A DNA stretch of 64,000 nt from Kribbella aluminosa (GCF_017876295.1 NZ_JAGINT010000001.1:620001-684000); one strand, 5' to 3'. Positions 30,151 to 39,514 are shown, counted from the first letter of the stretch. Made by a program: numbers and translations. Notes: generated from the sequence alone by a model not told the origin.

Positions 30151-31184
30151 CCGCCCGCTCCGCAGCAGCAGGCAGCCCTGCGCTCGCGACCGCTTCCCAC
30201 CCCCAGCCAGCAGGCAGCCCTGCGCTCGCGACCGCCCCTCAGCCAGCAGGCAACCCTGTGCTCGCGACCGCCCCTCAGCCAGCAGGCAGCCCTGTGCTCG
30301 CGACCGGCCCCCAGCCACCGGCCAGTCCCACGGCAACCACCGGTCCCGCAGAAGTAGGCCGGTCCGCGGTGACCCTCGGGTCCGCGGCGGGTGTCGGTTC
30401 CTTGGTGATCGGAGGCTCTGCGGCGACGGTCGGGTCGGCGGCGGGTGCCGGGTCCGTGGTGGTCGGACGTTCTGCTGCGACGGTCGGGTCCGCGGCGTGC
30501 GTCGGGTCTGCGGCGACTGGAGATTCTGCGGTGAGCGTCGGGTCCGTGGCGAGGGCGTCCGCGGAGGCCGGTGGGTCCGGGGCGAGCTGCTTCGGGGTGG
30601 TTGGTGGGGCGGGGTTGGGGCGGCGGGGGTTGGAGTGGCTTGGGTGGGTTGCTAATCCGGCGGCTGCGGGGGCTGCGTTTGTGGTTCTGTGTTTGGGCAT
30701 TGTCACCTGGCTGCCGGCGCTGGCAGGGGTTGGGTTTGCGCTGGAGCGGTGGCGGGTCGACGGTGACGCACGGTGCTTCAGCGGGGTGTTCGTCGGCTGG
30801 CGTAAGTACTGGCGTCGGCTACTTCCGCACTCGATTCTGACGTCTGTCGCCGCGGCGGTTGCCATGAGCAACCTGGCGTTTCTCTCCGGACGCTCCGGCG
30901 CACTGGTCGTCGCGCTGTTCATGATCCACCTCGGCCTGCTGGCCGCCGCGGTCACCTACCACCTCGCGCTCGCCGTGGCAGCTGCGCGGAAACCGTCCGA
31001 TTCCGCCGCGGAATGGCGCCGTACGGCGTTCCGCCTCGCCTTCACCTCCGTCCCGCGCGGCACCGCACTCCTCGGCGCGGCCATCGCGGCACCCGTTTTC
31101 TCACTAGTGATCCCAGCAGGTCCGCTGCTCCTCGGTACCACCGTTCCGGTTCTGGTCGGCCTGCTCGTCGCCGGCCGCGCATAG
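30147..31184 (+). CDS. DUF624 (YesL-like) membrane protein with a repeat-built N-terminal extension
   Basis: The protein has 345 aa. Residues 1-160 are low complexity: first four copies of an ALATA-containing unit encoded by a 36-bp repeat, then Gly/Ser/Ala/Val repeats such as SAATVGSAAGAGS. The DUF624 domain begins near residue 163 (WLGWVANPAAAGAAFVVLC, then GWRKYWRRLLPHSILTSV) and holds about four to five membrane segments. DUF624/YesL proteins of about 180-210 aa accompany sugar ABC importers, as in the rhamnogalacturonan yes operon; their role is unclear. Normal proteins lack the extension. It is coupled to the preceding gene by ATGA. The true start could be internal, but no better start is visible. 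Confidence 0.75.
   Translation: MTARSAAAGSPALATASHPQPAGSPALATAPQPAGNPVLATAPQPAGSPVLATGPQPPASPTATTGPAEVGRSAVTLGSAAGVGSLVIGGSAATVGSAAGAGSVVVGRSAATVGSAACVGSAATGDSAVSVGSVARASAEAGGSGASCFGVVGGAGLGRRGLEWLGWVANPAAAGAAFVVLCLGIVTWLPALAGVGFALERWRVDGDARCFSGVFVGWRKYWRRLLPHSILTSVAAAVAMSNLAFLSGRSGALVVALFMIHLGLLAAAVTYHLALAVAAARKPSDSAAEWRRTAFRLAFTSVPRGTALLGAAIAAPVFSLVIPAGPLLLGTTVPVLVGLLVAGRA
30166..30315 (+). repeat. 36-bp tandem repeat in the DUF624 gene
   Basis: Units starting cagcaggcagccctg begin at 30166, 30208, 30244 and 30280. The first spacing is 42 nt, the others 36; both keep the reading frame. Degenerate G/C-rich repeats continue to about 30560. Confidence 0.85.
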
Positions 31185-31216
31185 GCACTTCCAACCGCCC
31201 TGTCAGGAGGACCACC

Positions 31217-32269
31217 ATGTCCAGAGCCGTCCCGATCCTGTTCCTCGGCCTCGCGCTGGCGCTGCCCGCAGTACCGGCGCACGCCGCGACCGACTACTTC
31301 GTCGCCCCGTCCGGCAGCGACACCAACGCCGGTACGTCGGCGGGCAACCCGTTGGCCACCATCCAGAAAGCGCTCGACACCGCCCCGCGCGGCGCGACCG
31401 TACACCTTGCCTCCGGCACCTACCTGCAGGACGTGGTGACAGTCCGCTCCGGCGTCACGATCACCGGCCCGTCGACCGCGGTCGTCAAGGGCGCCGGGAA
31501 CTCCCGGATCGTCCAGGTCCAGCACGACGGTGTGACGCTGGACGGGTTCACGATCGACGGGTTGCACGGTTCGTCGTCGAGCATCGACGGCTACCGGGAC
31601 AAGCTCGTGTACGTGATGAGCACCTCGCCCGGCGACGGCGTCGGTACCCTGACGATCCGGAACATGCGGCTGAAGAACGCCGGCAGCGAGTGTCTGCGGC
31701 TGCGGTACCTGGTCACCAACGCCGACGTCCACGACAACACGATCGGTCCGTGCGGGGTCTGGGACTTCAAGTTCAACGACGGCGGCAAGAACGGTGAGGG
31801 GATCTACCTCGGGACCGCGCCGGAACAGCAGGGACAGAACGGCGCACCGGATGCCCAGCCGGACCGCAGCCGGAACAACCGCATCCACGACAACACGATC
31901 GCGACGTACGGCAACGAGTGCGTGGACATCAAGGAAAACTCGACGGAAAACGTTGTCGAGAACAACGACTGCAGCCAGAAGAAGGACCCGAGCTCCGGCG
32001 GCCTCGACGCGCGCGGAATCGGGAACACGTTCCGCTACAACACGATCCACGACAACATTGGGGCAGGTATCCGCCTCGGCGGCGACACGGAAACCGATGG
32101 AACCGCCAACAATATCTACGGAAACACCATCACGAACAGCGCCGCCGGCGGCATCAAGTTCATGCGTACGCCGCAGGGCCAGGTCTGCGGCAACACCATG
32201 TCCGGAAACACCTCCGGAAACTCGGTCGGAACGTACGGCGCGGAATACAACCCGACGGCAGCCTGCTGA
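31217..32269 (+). CDS. Secreted right-handed parallel beta-helix protein (pectate-lyase-like/DUF1565)
   Basis: The protein has 350 aa. The ATG at 31217 follows caggagga and begins a Sec signal peptide cleaved after PAVPAHA. The mature start TDYFVAPSGSDTNAGTSAGN is the DUF1565-like opening of extracellular beta-helix polysaccharide-degrading enzymes. Coil repeats follow (VHDNTIG, IHDNTIATYGNECVDIKENS, IYGNTITNSAAGGIKFM). Pectate lyases and mannuronan epimerases share the fold; catalytic residues cannot be assigned by eye. It is followed directly (TGATG) by the SGNH gene. Confidence 0.82.
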   Translation: MSRAVPILFLGLALALPAVPAHAATDYFVAPSGSDTNAGTSAGNPLATIQKALDTAPRGATVHLASGTYLQDVVTVRSGVTITGPSTAVVKGAGNSRIVQVQHDGVTLDGFTIDGLHGSSSSIDGYRDKLVYVMSTSPGDGVGTLTIRNMRLKNAGSECLRLRYLVTNADVHDNTIGPCGVWDFKFNDGGKNGEGIYLGTAPEQQGQNGAPDAQPDRSRNNRIHDNTIATYGNECVDIKENSTENVVENNDCSQKKDPSSGGLDARGIGNTFRYNTIHDNIGAGIRLGGDTETDGTANNIYGNTITNSAAGGIKFMRTPQGQVCGNTMSGNTSGNSVGTYGAEYNPTAAC

Positions 32270-33501
32270 TGACGACACCGTCCCGTCGCACCATCCTCGC
32301 CGGAACAGCCGCCACAACCCTGGGCGCTCTCCTCGGTCGCACATCGCTCGACACTCCACCGGCGACCACCAGCGCAGCCGCCACGACCGGACAGGCGACG
32401 GTGCCAGCCGCAACCCCCGCCGACCTCGCCGGGCATCTCAACGGGCCGACGCGTCCTCACTGGGTCACGAGCTGGGCAACCGCCCAGACCGCCCCAACGC
32501 CCACCGACCTGGACGCCAGTACGGGTTTCACCAACACCACGCTCAGGAACGCCCTCCACCTGAGCGCCGGAACAGCACCGCGTACTAGCGGGTTGCGATT
32601 GCGGTTCGCCAATCCGTTCGGGGCATCGCCGATCGTGGTCGGGCCGGTGACAGTTGCTGCGGGTCCGACGGCTGCCGAACATCCGGTTCTGTTCGGTGGC
32701 GGGCGGGAGGTGGTGCTCGCGGCCGGGGCGACTGTGGTGAGTGATCCGGTAAGTCTCGTCGTACTGGATGGTGGGGATCTCGTTGTGTATACGCATCTGC
32801 CCGGTCCGACCGGTCCGCTGAGCTTCCACCGGAACGTGCATGCGACCGGGTTCATCGGTGACCGTCCGACCAACTCGGTGTTCCTGCTCAACGGCGTCGA
32901 CGTGGATGCGAGCGGACGGTCGACGGTTGCGATCCTCGGGGACTCGATCACCGAAGGTGTCGGTACGCCCGACAACGCGAACCTCCGGTGGCCCGATCAG
33001 TACGCTGCCCGCTTCCGCCGTCGCCCCGCGATCGCCAACCTCGGAATCAGCGGAAACCGTGTTCTGCTAGACGACGCACGTTTCGGTCCGAGTGGTCAGT
33101 CGCGGTTCGACCGGGACGTGCTTAGCCTGCCGAACCTGCGGACACTGGTCGTTTTCCTCGGTATCAACGACATCCAGCAGCCACCCAGCCAGACCGATCC
33201 TCGGCGGATCCTGCAGGGCTACGAGCAGCTGGTACGCCGTGCACACGACCACGAGCTGGAGGTCGTGGGCGCGACGATCGGCCCGTTCAAAGGGTGGATC
33301 CGCTACACGGCGGAGCTCGACCAGGTCCGTACCACCGTCAACGCAGTACTCCGCGAAGGCCGTCTCTTCGACCACCTGCTCGACGTCGACGCCGCCCTCC
33401 GAGACCCGGCCGACCCGGCGCGACTCTGCCCCACCTACAACGGCGGTGACGGCCTACACCCCAACGCCACCGGCGCAAACGCCATCGCCCGCGCCCTGTG
33501 A
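32269..33501 (+). CDS. Secreted SGNH/GDSL-family hydrolase
   Basis: The protein has 410 aa. The N-terminus PSRRTILAGTAATTLGALLG is a Tat signal. An N-terminal beta domain (residues 60-210, LRLRFANPFGASPIVVG) precedes the SGNH domain: block I ILGDSITEG (near residue 223), block II NLGISGNRV, block III FLGINDIQ and block V GDGLHPN. It is a serine esterase, most likely removing acetyl or other acyl groups from the polysaccharide outside the cell. It shares the TGATG junction with the beta-helix gene, so the two are made together. Confidence 0.88.
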   Translation: MTTPSRRTILAGTAATTLGALLGRTSLDTPPATTSAAATTGQATVPAATPADLAGHLNGPTRPHWVTSWATAQTAPTPTDLDASTGFTNTTLRNALHLSAGTAPRTSGLRLRFANPFGASPIVVGPVTVAAGPTAAEHPVLFGGGREVVLAAGATVVSDPVSLVVLDGGDLVVYTHLPGPTGPLSFHRNVHATGFIGDRPTNSVFLLNGVDVDASGRSTVAILGDSITEGVGTPDNANLRWPDQYAARFRRRPAIANLGISGNRVLLDDARFGPSGQSRFDRDVLSLPNLRTLVVFLGINDIQQPPSQTDPRRILQGYEQLVRRAHDHELEVVGATIGPFKGWIRYTAELDQVRTTVNAVLREGRLFDHLLDVDAALRDPADPARLCPTYNGGDGLHPNATGANAIARAL

Positions 33502-33634
33502 CGTTCCCAGCGGCGCAAGCGCAATCGCACTCGATCGCCGAAGCTCCCGCCACAGCGACCCACGCCGACAGTCCCCGGCCCGGTCCTGAACCGCTGGGGC
33601 GACAGGGCGGTTCAGTTCTTCTGAGAGGACTCTT
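33502..33634. other. Gap between the SGNH and PL8 genes
   Basis: 133 nt. Only a ribosome site (agagga, 33624-33629) for the PL8 gene is clear; no terminator or tidy promoter is seen, so read-through from upstream is likely. Confidence 0.4.
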
Positions 33635-35944
33635 ATGTCAGATCTGACTCTTCGTCGGCGCACCGTGCTCGGTGGTGCGCTTGGTGGTGCTGTGCTTCTC
33701 GCCCTGCCGGCGTCCAGTTGGGCGAGCACCGGCACCGACGAGCTTCGGCTGCGGTGGCAGACGCTGCTTACCGGCGGCCCAACCGTAGACCCGGCCGACC
33801 CGGACCTCGCCGTCGCGATCGCCCGGGTCGACCGGCTCGCGCAGTCCGCGCTCGCCACGCTCGATCGTTCCGCGAACCGCACCGCTCTCTGGCCCGACCT
33901 CGCGAGTACAACGCTTTCCAACCACGTCGCCTCGAATTTCCGTCGCATCAAGCAGCTCGCGGTCGCCTGGGCCACCAACGGCTCCGCGTACCAGAGAAAC
34001 GAGTCCGTCGCCGACGACATCCGTGGCGCCCTGGAGTGGATGCACACCAACCGCTACAGCCCGTCCCTCCCGCGGTACGACAACGACTACGACTGGGAGA
34101 TCGGCGGCGCCTCCGCGTTCGCGGACACGTTGATCCTGTTGTACGACGTACTCCCGGCCGACGTCCGTACGACGTACACGCAAGCGATCGACCACTACAC
34201 GCCGGACCCGAACCTGTGGCGCGCCGACCGGCAGATCGCGACCGGCGCGAACCGCGTCTGGATCGCCACGGTGGTAGCGATCCGGGCGGTCCTCGACGGC
34301 GACACCGCAGCGCTCACCCGTGTCCGGGACGCGATCAGCGACGTCGAGGGCGACGGCGCGAACAGCGTGCTCGCCTTCAACGACGCACCCGGCCGGGTCG
34401 ACGGTACCGGCGAAGGCTTCTACAGCGACGGCTCGTTCCTGCAGCACTACAAGCACCCGTACAACGGCGGCTACGGAAAGGAACTGCTCGGCGCACTTTC
34501 CTCGCTGCTGGATCTGCTCGGCGGTACGGAATGGGCCGTCACCGATCCGGAGCTGGAGAACATCTACGGCTGGGTCAACGACGCGTTCGATCCGTTGATG
34601 GTGCGCGGCGACATGATGGGTTCGGTCTGCGGCCGGGAGATCGCCCGTCCGAGCAAGCAGAACCACGCGGCGACCCAGACCATCATCGAAGGCACACTGC
34701 GGCTGATCCCGGCTGCGTCGGCCGAACGGGCAGCGCAGCTCACCGCACTGGTCAAGCAGTGGATGACCGAAGACGTTTTCCGAAACTTTCTGAAAGTCAC
34801 CGACCCGGCGTCGCTGGTCGCGGCCCGGGGCATCCTCGCGTCGACCACATCCGCCCGCGGCCCGCTGGTCCTGCACAAGCAGTACCCCCGGATGGACAAG
34901 GTCGCGCACCACCGCCCGGCGTTCACGATCGGAATCAGCGCCTACTCGTCGCGGATCTACAACTACGAGTCGATCCAGAACGAGAACCTGCACGGCTGGC
35001 ACCTGTCCGACGGCATGGTGCTGATGTACGACGACGACCTCGGCCACTACTCCGGCGACTACTGGCCGACGGTCGACCCGTATCGGTTGCCGGGGACAAC
35101 GGTCGACACCCGCAGGCTGGCCGACTCGTACGGTTTCCGCAGTACCAGTGAGGCCGACTGGGTCGGCGGTGTATCGGTTCCCGGCAAGACAACAGGTGCT
35201 TACGGCATGGACCTTCGCGGGTACGGAACGAACTTGCGGGCGTTGAAGAGCTGGTTCCTGGTCGACGACATGATGGTCTGCGTCGGCTCCGGCATCACCG
35301 GTGACGGCGAGGTCGAGACGATCGTCGAGAACCGCAAGCTGCGCACCGGGAACGAGACCTTCACCGCGGCGCCGGGCTGGTGTCACCTCGAAGGCACCGG
35401 CGGCTACGTGTTTCCGGACCGCTCACCTGTGCAGACGCTCCGCGAGAACCGGACCGCCACCTGGCGTGAGATCAACCTCAAGTACGGCACCGACGACGTC
35501 GTCACCCGGCCGTACCAGACGGTCTGGTTCGCCCACGGTACGGCGCCGGCCGGGCAGGGCTATTACTACGTGCAGCTGCCGACCGCGACGCTCGCGCAGA
35601 CGAAAACGATTGCCGGAAAGTTTCCGGTACAACGCCTCCGGGCGGACGGCACCGCGCACGCGATCCGGCTGCGCGACGCCCTGGCCGCGAACTTCTGGAC
35701 TGCCGGGACCGCCGCCGAGCTCACCGCCGACGGACCTGCCGCGGTCGTGGTCGCCGGCAACACCGTCGCGATCTCGGACCCGACGCAGACCCGGACCTCG
35801 GTCACCGTCGACCTCGACAAGCCGGGCCTGAACCAGCCCGTCACCGACAACGGTGTGACCGCCACCCGGCGCGGCCGCGGCTGGCGGATCGTCGTCGACA
35901 CCACCGACCGCCACGGAAACACCGCGGCCGTCACGTTCCACTGA
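33635..35944 (+). CDS. Polysaccharide lyase family 8 (hyaluronate/chondroitin/xanthan lyase type)
   Basis: The protein has 769 aa. The Tat signal LRRRTVLGGALGGAVLLALP exports it. The N-terminal alpha/alpha toroid carries the PL8 catalytic region: the Asn of TGANRVWIA (near residue 203), then DGSFLQHYKHPYNGGYG with catalytic His and Tyr (near 270 and 279), and the RGDMMGSVCGREIAR arginine segment. Central and C-terminal beta domains follow (HGWHLSDGMVLMYDDDLG, then the PL8-C domain). It cleaves a uronate-linked polysaccharide by beta-elimination, leaving an unsaturated uronate. Hyaluronate, chondroitin and xanthan are known PL8 substrates; a CE7 and an SGNH esterase beside it point to an acetylated polymer such as xanthan. 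Confidence 0.93.
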   Translation: MSDLTLRRRTVLGGALGGAVLLALPASSWASTGTDELRLRWQTLLTGGPTVDPADPDLAVAIARVDRLAQSALATLDRSANRTALWPDLASTTLSNHVASNFRRIKQLAVAWATNGSAYQRNESVADDIRGALEWMHTNRYSPSLPRYDNDYDWEIGGASAFADTLILLYDVLPADVRTTYTQAIDHYTPDPNLWRADRQIATGANRVWIATVVAIRAVLDGDTAALTRVRDAISDVEGDGANSVLAFNDAPGRVDGTGEGFYSDGSFLQHYKHPYNGGYGKELLGALSSLLDLLGGTEWAVTDPELENIYGWVNDAFDPLMVRGDMMGSVCGREIARPSKQNHAATQTIIEGTLRLIPAASAERAAQLTALVKQWMTEDVFRNFLKVTDPASLVAARGILASTTSARGPLVLHKQYPRMDKVAHHRPAFTIGISAYSSRIYNYESIQNENLHGWHLSDGMVLMYDDDLGHYSGDYWPTVDPYRLPGTTVDTRRLADSYGFRSTSEADWVGGVSVPGKTTGAYGMDLRGYGTNLRALKSWFLVDDMMVCVGSGITGDGEVETIVENRKLRTGNETFTAAPGWCHLEGTGGYVFPDRSPVQTLRENRTATWREINLKYGTDDVVTRPYQTVWFAHGTAPAGQGYYYVQLPTATLAQTKTIAGKFPVQRLRADGTAHAIRLRDALAANFWTAGTAAELTADGPAAVVVAGNTVAISDPTQTRTSVTVDLDKPGLNQPVTDNGVTATRRGRGWRIVVDTTDRHGNTAAVTFH

Positions 35945-36005
35945 TCCGCGCAGACCTGCAAATGACCGCAATGGACCGCAATGGACCGCAAGGAAAGGAC
36001 AACGA

Positions 36006-36986
36006 ATGCTGGTCGACATGCCGCTGGACCGGTTGCGGGAGTACCGCCCGGACCCGGAGGAACCCGCGGACTTCGACGCGTTCTGGAAGCAGACGCTCGA
36101 CGACGCGGCCGGTCACCCGATCGATGCCCGGTTCACGCCGTACGACGCCCGGCTGGCGACCGTCGAGGTGCGGGACGTGACGTTCAGCGGCTGGGGCGGT
36201 CAACCGGTGAAGGCCTGGCTGCTGCTGCCACGCCAGCGCACCGGTCCGCTGCCCGCGGTCGTGCAGTACATCGGCTACAACGGCGGCCGGGGGATCCCGT
36301 ACGAGTGGCTGACCTGGAGCGCGGCCGGGTACGCGCACCTGGTGATGGACAACCGCGGCCAGGGCGGCGGCGGTAAAACGATTTCGGAAACTGCGGACAT
36401 CGCGCCGGACGGACACGGATCGTCGGCACCCGGGTTCCTGACCCGCGGCATCGAGGACCCGGCCAAGCACTACTACCGGCGGCTGATCACCGACGCGGTC
36501 CGGGCCGTCGACGCGGTACGCAGCAGCCCGGACGTCGACGGCGATCGGGTCGCAGTACTCGGCGGCAGCCAGGGCGGCGGGCTCGCGCTCGCCGTCGCCG
36601 GTCTGCGCGCCGACCTGTCCGCGGCGGTCGCCGACGTACCGTTCCTGTGCCATTTCCGGCGGGCGTCGCAGATCACCGACAACGGCCCGTACGCCGAGAT
36701 CGCGCGCTGGCTCAAGGGTCACCGGTTCGAGACCGAAACCGCGATCGGAACGTTGTCGTACTTCGACGCGGTGAACTTCGCCGCCCGGGCGACCTGTCCC
36801 GCCTGGTTCTCGGTCGCGCTGATGGACAACGTGTGCCCGCCGTCGACGGTGTTCGCGGCGTACCACCGGTACGGCGGGCCCGCGGAGCTCGAGGTGTTCA
36901 CCTACAACGGGCACGAGGGCGGAGCGGAGTACGACCTGCCGCGGAAGCTCAGTGCGCTCACTTCCGTCTTCGGCCGCGATGCCTGA
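36006..36986 (+). CDS. CE7 acetyl xylan esterase / cephalosporin-C deacetylase family
   Basis: The protein has 326 aa and no signal peptide. The ATG at 36006 follows aaggaaaggac. The CE7 landmarks are all present: NRGQGGG (the RGQ motif near residue 118), the nucleophile Ser in LGGSQGGGLALA (near 188), and the catalytic His in YNGHEGGAEYDL (near 302). It removes acetyl groups from sugars or short oligosaccharides inside the cell, and is the last gene of the polysaccharide operon. Its 3' end overlaps the convergent gene by 29 nt. Short 10-bp repeats (atggaccgca) precede it. Confidence 0.92.
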   Translation: MLVDMPLDRLREYRPDPEEPADFDAFWKQTLDDAAGHPIDARFTPYDARLATVEVRDVTFSGWGGQPVKAWLLLPRQRTGPLPAVVQYIGYNGGRGIPYEWLTWSAAGYAHLVMDNRGQGGGGKTISETADIAPDGHGSSAPGFLTRGIEDPAKHYYRRLITDAVRAVDAVRSSPDVDGDRVAVLGGSQGGGLALAVAGLRADLSAAVADVPFLCHFRRASQITDNGPYAEIARWLKGHRFETETAIGTLSYFDAVNFAARATCPAWFSVALMDNVCPPSTVFAAYHRYGGPAELEVFTYNGHEGGAEYDLPRKLSALTSVFGRDA

Positions 36987-38138
36987 GGCGGAGCGCGCCC
37001 CATAACAGCAACACGGGTAGCCAGAGCAGCGCCAACCACGGAAGCCGCCACCAGCCGGACGAGCCCTCGCCCGCCGGCTGGTCGGTGGCGACCAACGGCC
37101 GCGCGGACGTCGACCAGGCCAGGAACGCGTCCCCGATCGGGACCGCGCCGAACAGGTACCGCTTCGTCCTCAGCCCGCTGAACGGCATCCCGACCAGCTC
37201 ACCCGTCCGCGACAGCCGGTTCGCCAGCGAATCGTGATGTGCGCGCGCCGCGCCCATCCCGACAACGGTTGCGGAAAGACTCATTCCGAGCACCAGCGGC
37301 CCGGAGTCCACGTCTCCCCTCCCGGCAGTGCCCTTCGGGCATTCGCGAATCCCCAGCCCGGTCACGAACTTGTCCCTGAACAGCTGGTACTGCGACCGCG
37401 CGAACGTCGGGTCGATGTCGACCAGAAACCGCTGGATCATCGCCTGCGACGAGCCGCGCGCCCCGGTTACCTGCGGCAGCACTTGATGCGGCAGCAGCCC
37501 GGTCGCCGGGTCCAGCTCGGTCTTCACGGTCGTCACCCAGTTCCGCGCGACCTGCCCGAAGCGCGGCGCGACCACGGCGTCGTACAGCCGGAGCGATGCG
37601 ATCGCGACGACCGAGTCGATCGGCCAGGGCCCTGCCCCGGATAGGTCGGCAGAAACGGCGTTTCCGCGGTTCGGAAAGCGGTGGCGATCGCGACCGAGTC
37701 ACTGGTGAACCGGGAGCGTTCGGCCGCGTCGGACTGCCCGAGCGCGATCAGCCCGCCGCGCAGCCAGTTCGTCCAGCCGGCATAGAAGATGCCGTACCGC
37801 GGCTGCAGCGACTGGTCGAACGGCGCGGTCCCGTCGGGCGAATCGAGGCGGCCGAGCGCCCAGCGCACCTGCACCGTCGCGTCGGCGGCTTGTGACGGAT
37901 CGCTGACGCCGACCTGCACCCAGCTCAGCCCGTACAGGACGTTCAGGAAGAAATACCCTTCCGGAAACTGTTTCTGAGCGTTCCTGTCCGCCCCGTTTTC
38001 GATCTCCGCACGCAGGAACGCCAGCTGTTTCGGCACGCCACGGGTGGGATCGGTCCACGGAAGAACCAGCCGTGCGGTGCCCACCCCTGCCACCAGCGTG
38101 GCAATCACCGCCACGCCGATCACGAGCTTGCGCAGCAC
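36958..38138 (-). pseudogene. Membrane-anchored protein of unknown function, broken by a -1 frameshift
   Basis: Two minus frames abut at the gggccc run at 37627-37632. Adding one base there joins FLPTYPGQGP to WPIDSVVAIASLRLYDAVV and gives one 393-aa protein. It would have an N-terminal membrane segment (KLVIGVAVIATLVAGVGTA), a helical external domain (EGYFFLNVLYGLSWVQVG, RYGIFYAGWTNWLRGGLIAL) and a C-terminal membrane segment (LPWLALLWLPVLLLWGAL) with a basic tail. I do not recognise the family. The GTG at 38138 is a guess; an ATG at 38192 is also open. A sequencing error cannot be excluded. Confidence 0.65.
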
Positions 38139-38224
38139 CTGGATCAATCTAGGCCCCGGTCGGCAACCAGCGGCGGACGAACGGATGACCATCCGGGGCA
38201 CCGGACCGCGCTCGGCTGTCAACC

Positions 38225-38527
38225 GGGCCGAGCGTCACAGGCGAGGAGTGTTCCAGCTGCCGGGCGTTTCAGGCGCCGAGTGTCTCAGGTTCCGGGCGTT
38301 TGCGGCACTGGACGCGTCAGCTTCCGAGGGTGTCAGGTGCCGAGGGTGTCAGGTGCCGAGGGTGCCGGGTGCCGGGTGCCGGGTGCCGGGTGCCGAGGGT
38401 GCCGGGGACCGGGGTGTCAGGTGCCGGGGTGCGGGGACCGGGGCGCCGGGGGTGCGGGGACCGGGGTGTCAGGTGCCGGGGGTTTCAGGGACCGGGGGTT
38501 TCGGGGACCGGGGTGTCAGGTGCCGAG
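38225..38527. repeat. G-rich tandem repeat block with G-quadruplex potential
   Basis: Irregular copies of ggtgtcaggtgccg and ccgggtg fill about 300 nt between the frameshifted gene and the LacI gene. From about 38403 to 38517 the plus strand has many runs of four to five G separated by short loops. The LacI stop codon lies inside the last unit. No CRISPR-like spacing is present. Confidence 0.8.
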
Positions 38528-39514
38528 GGTTGACTCGCGGGGGATCAGGCGGGTGGGGAGTCGGAGGGGGCCGGGGTGGGGGGAGCCGGCGATGGCGTCG
38601 AGGAGGAGGTTGGCGGTGCGGCGGCCGAGTTCCTCGAGTTCCATGTCGACGGTGGTGAGGGGCGGGCGGCTGGCCAGTGCCATCACAGACCAGTTGTCGT
38701 AGCCGGTGACCGCGATGTCGCCGGGGACCGAGCGGCCCAGCTCGCGGAGGCGGTCGCAGACGCCGCGGGCGATCTGGTCGCTGCCGCAGGTGATCGCGTC
38801 CACCTCCGGGTGCTCGCGGAGCAGTACGTCGACCGCCAGCCGGCCCCAGCGTTCGCTCCACTCGCCGAACAGCGGTTGACCGGCGAACGTCGTACTCGCG
38901 GCCTCCTGGGTGGCCGCGGCGCGGATCCGGGCGCTGAGATGGGACTCCGGCCCGGTGACATGGGCGATCCGCTTCCGGCCGACCGTGTGCAGATGCCGCA
39001 CCGTGGACGCGGCGCCCGCGTGGTCGTCGACGACCACCGACGTGTCCGACGGATCGGTGGACGGGCTGAACGCGTAGACCACCGGGATCGGTACGTCGAT
39101 CGGCGCCCGCGGCTCGACCCGGCGGCCGGTCACGATGATGCCGTCCACTCGCCGGGACACCAGCGACTTCAGGTAGTGTTGCTCGCGGAGCGGGTCGTCG
39201 CGGGTGTCGCAGAGCACCAGCCCCATCTCGCCGGCGGTGAGCGCATCCTCGGCGCCGAGCATGATCGGTATGCTGAACCGCCCCGAGCTGTCGGTGGTGA
39301 TCAGTCCGACCGTGAAGCTGCGCCCGGAGGCGAGCGCGCGGCCGCGGCTGTCGGGAGTAAAGCCGAGCTGCTCGGCGGCGTCGCGAATCCGCTCGCGGGT
39401 CGTCTCGCGCAACTGGCCGTTGCCGTTGAGCGCCTTCGAGACAGTACTCGCCGAGACGCCGGCCAGTCTGGCCACGTCCTTGATTCCGGCCGGGCGGATG
39501 CCCCTTGACGCCAT
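38516..39514 (-). CDS. LacI-family regulator of the arabinofuranoside locus
   Basis: This 332-aa protein starts at the ATG at 39514, chosen because gaaaggag precedes it; longer frames exist. The HTH IKDVARLAGVSASTVSKALN and hinge LGFTPDSRGRALASG are typical, followed by the sensor domain (VGLITTDSSGRFSIPIMLGA, VTGYDNWSVMALASRPPLTT). It is divergent from GH127 and the importer genes, and the 157-nt gap has a promoter plus a GGAAAACGTGTTCC-like site. Its C-terminus has been shaped by the adjacent repeat block. Confidence 0.93.
   Translation of the reverse strand: MASRGIRPAGIKDVARLAGVSASTVSKALNGNGQLRETTRERIRDAAEQLGFTPDSRGRALASGRSFTVGLITTDSSGRFSIPIMLGAEDALTAGEMGLVLCDTRDDPLREQHYLKSLVSRRVDGIIVTGRRVEPRAPIDVPIPVVYAFSPSTDPSDTSVVVDDHAGAASTVRHLHTVGRKRIAHVTGPESHLSARIRAAATQEAASTTFAGQPLFGEWSERWGRLAVDVLLREHPEVDAITCGSDQIARGVCDRLRELGRSVPGDIAVTGYDNWSVMALASRPPLTTVDMELEELGRRTANLLLDAIAGSPHPGPLRLPTRLIPRESTLGT

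Noticed and set aside
30147..30560. Separate secreted Ala/Gly-rich protein
   Set aside because: The frame is continuous with the DUF624 domain and there is no stop or new ribosome site between them.
35961..35990. Three near-copies of atggaccgca before the CE7 gene
   Set aside because: Too short and local to support a function; probably simple slippage.
38225..38527. CRISPR-like array
   Set aside because: Repeat units are irregular and overlapping, without unique spacers of constant length; it is a G-rich minisatellite.
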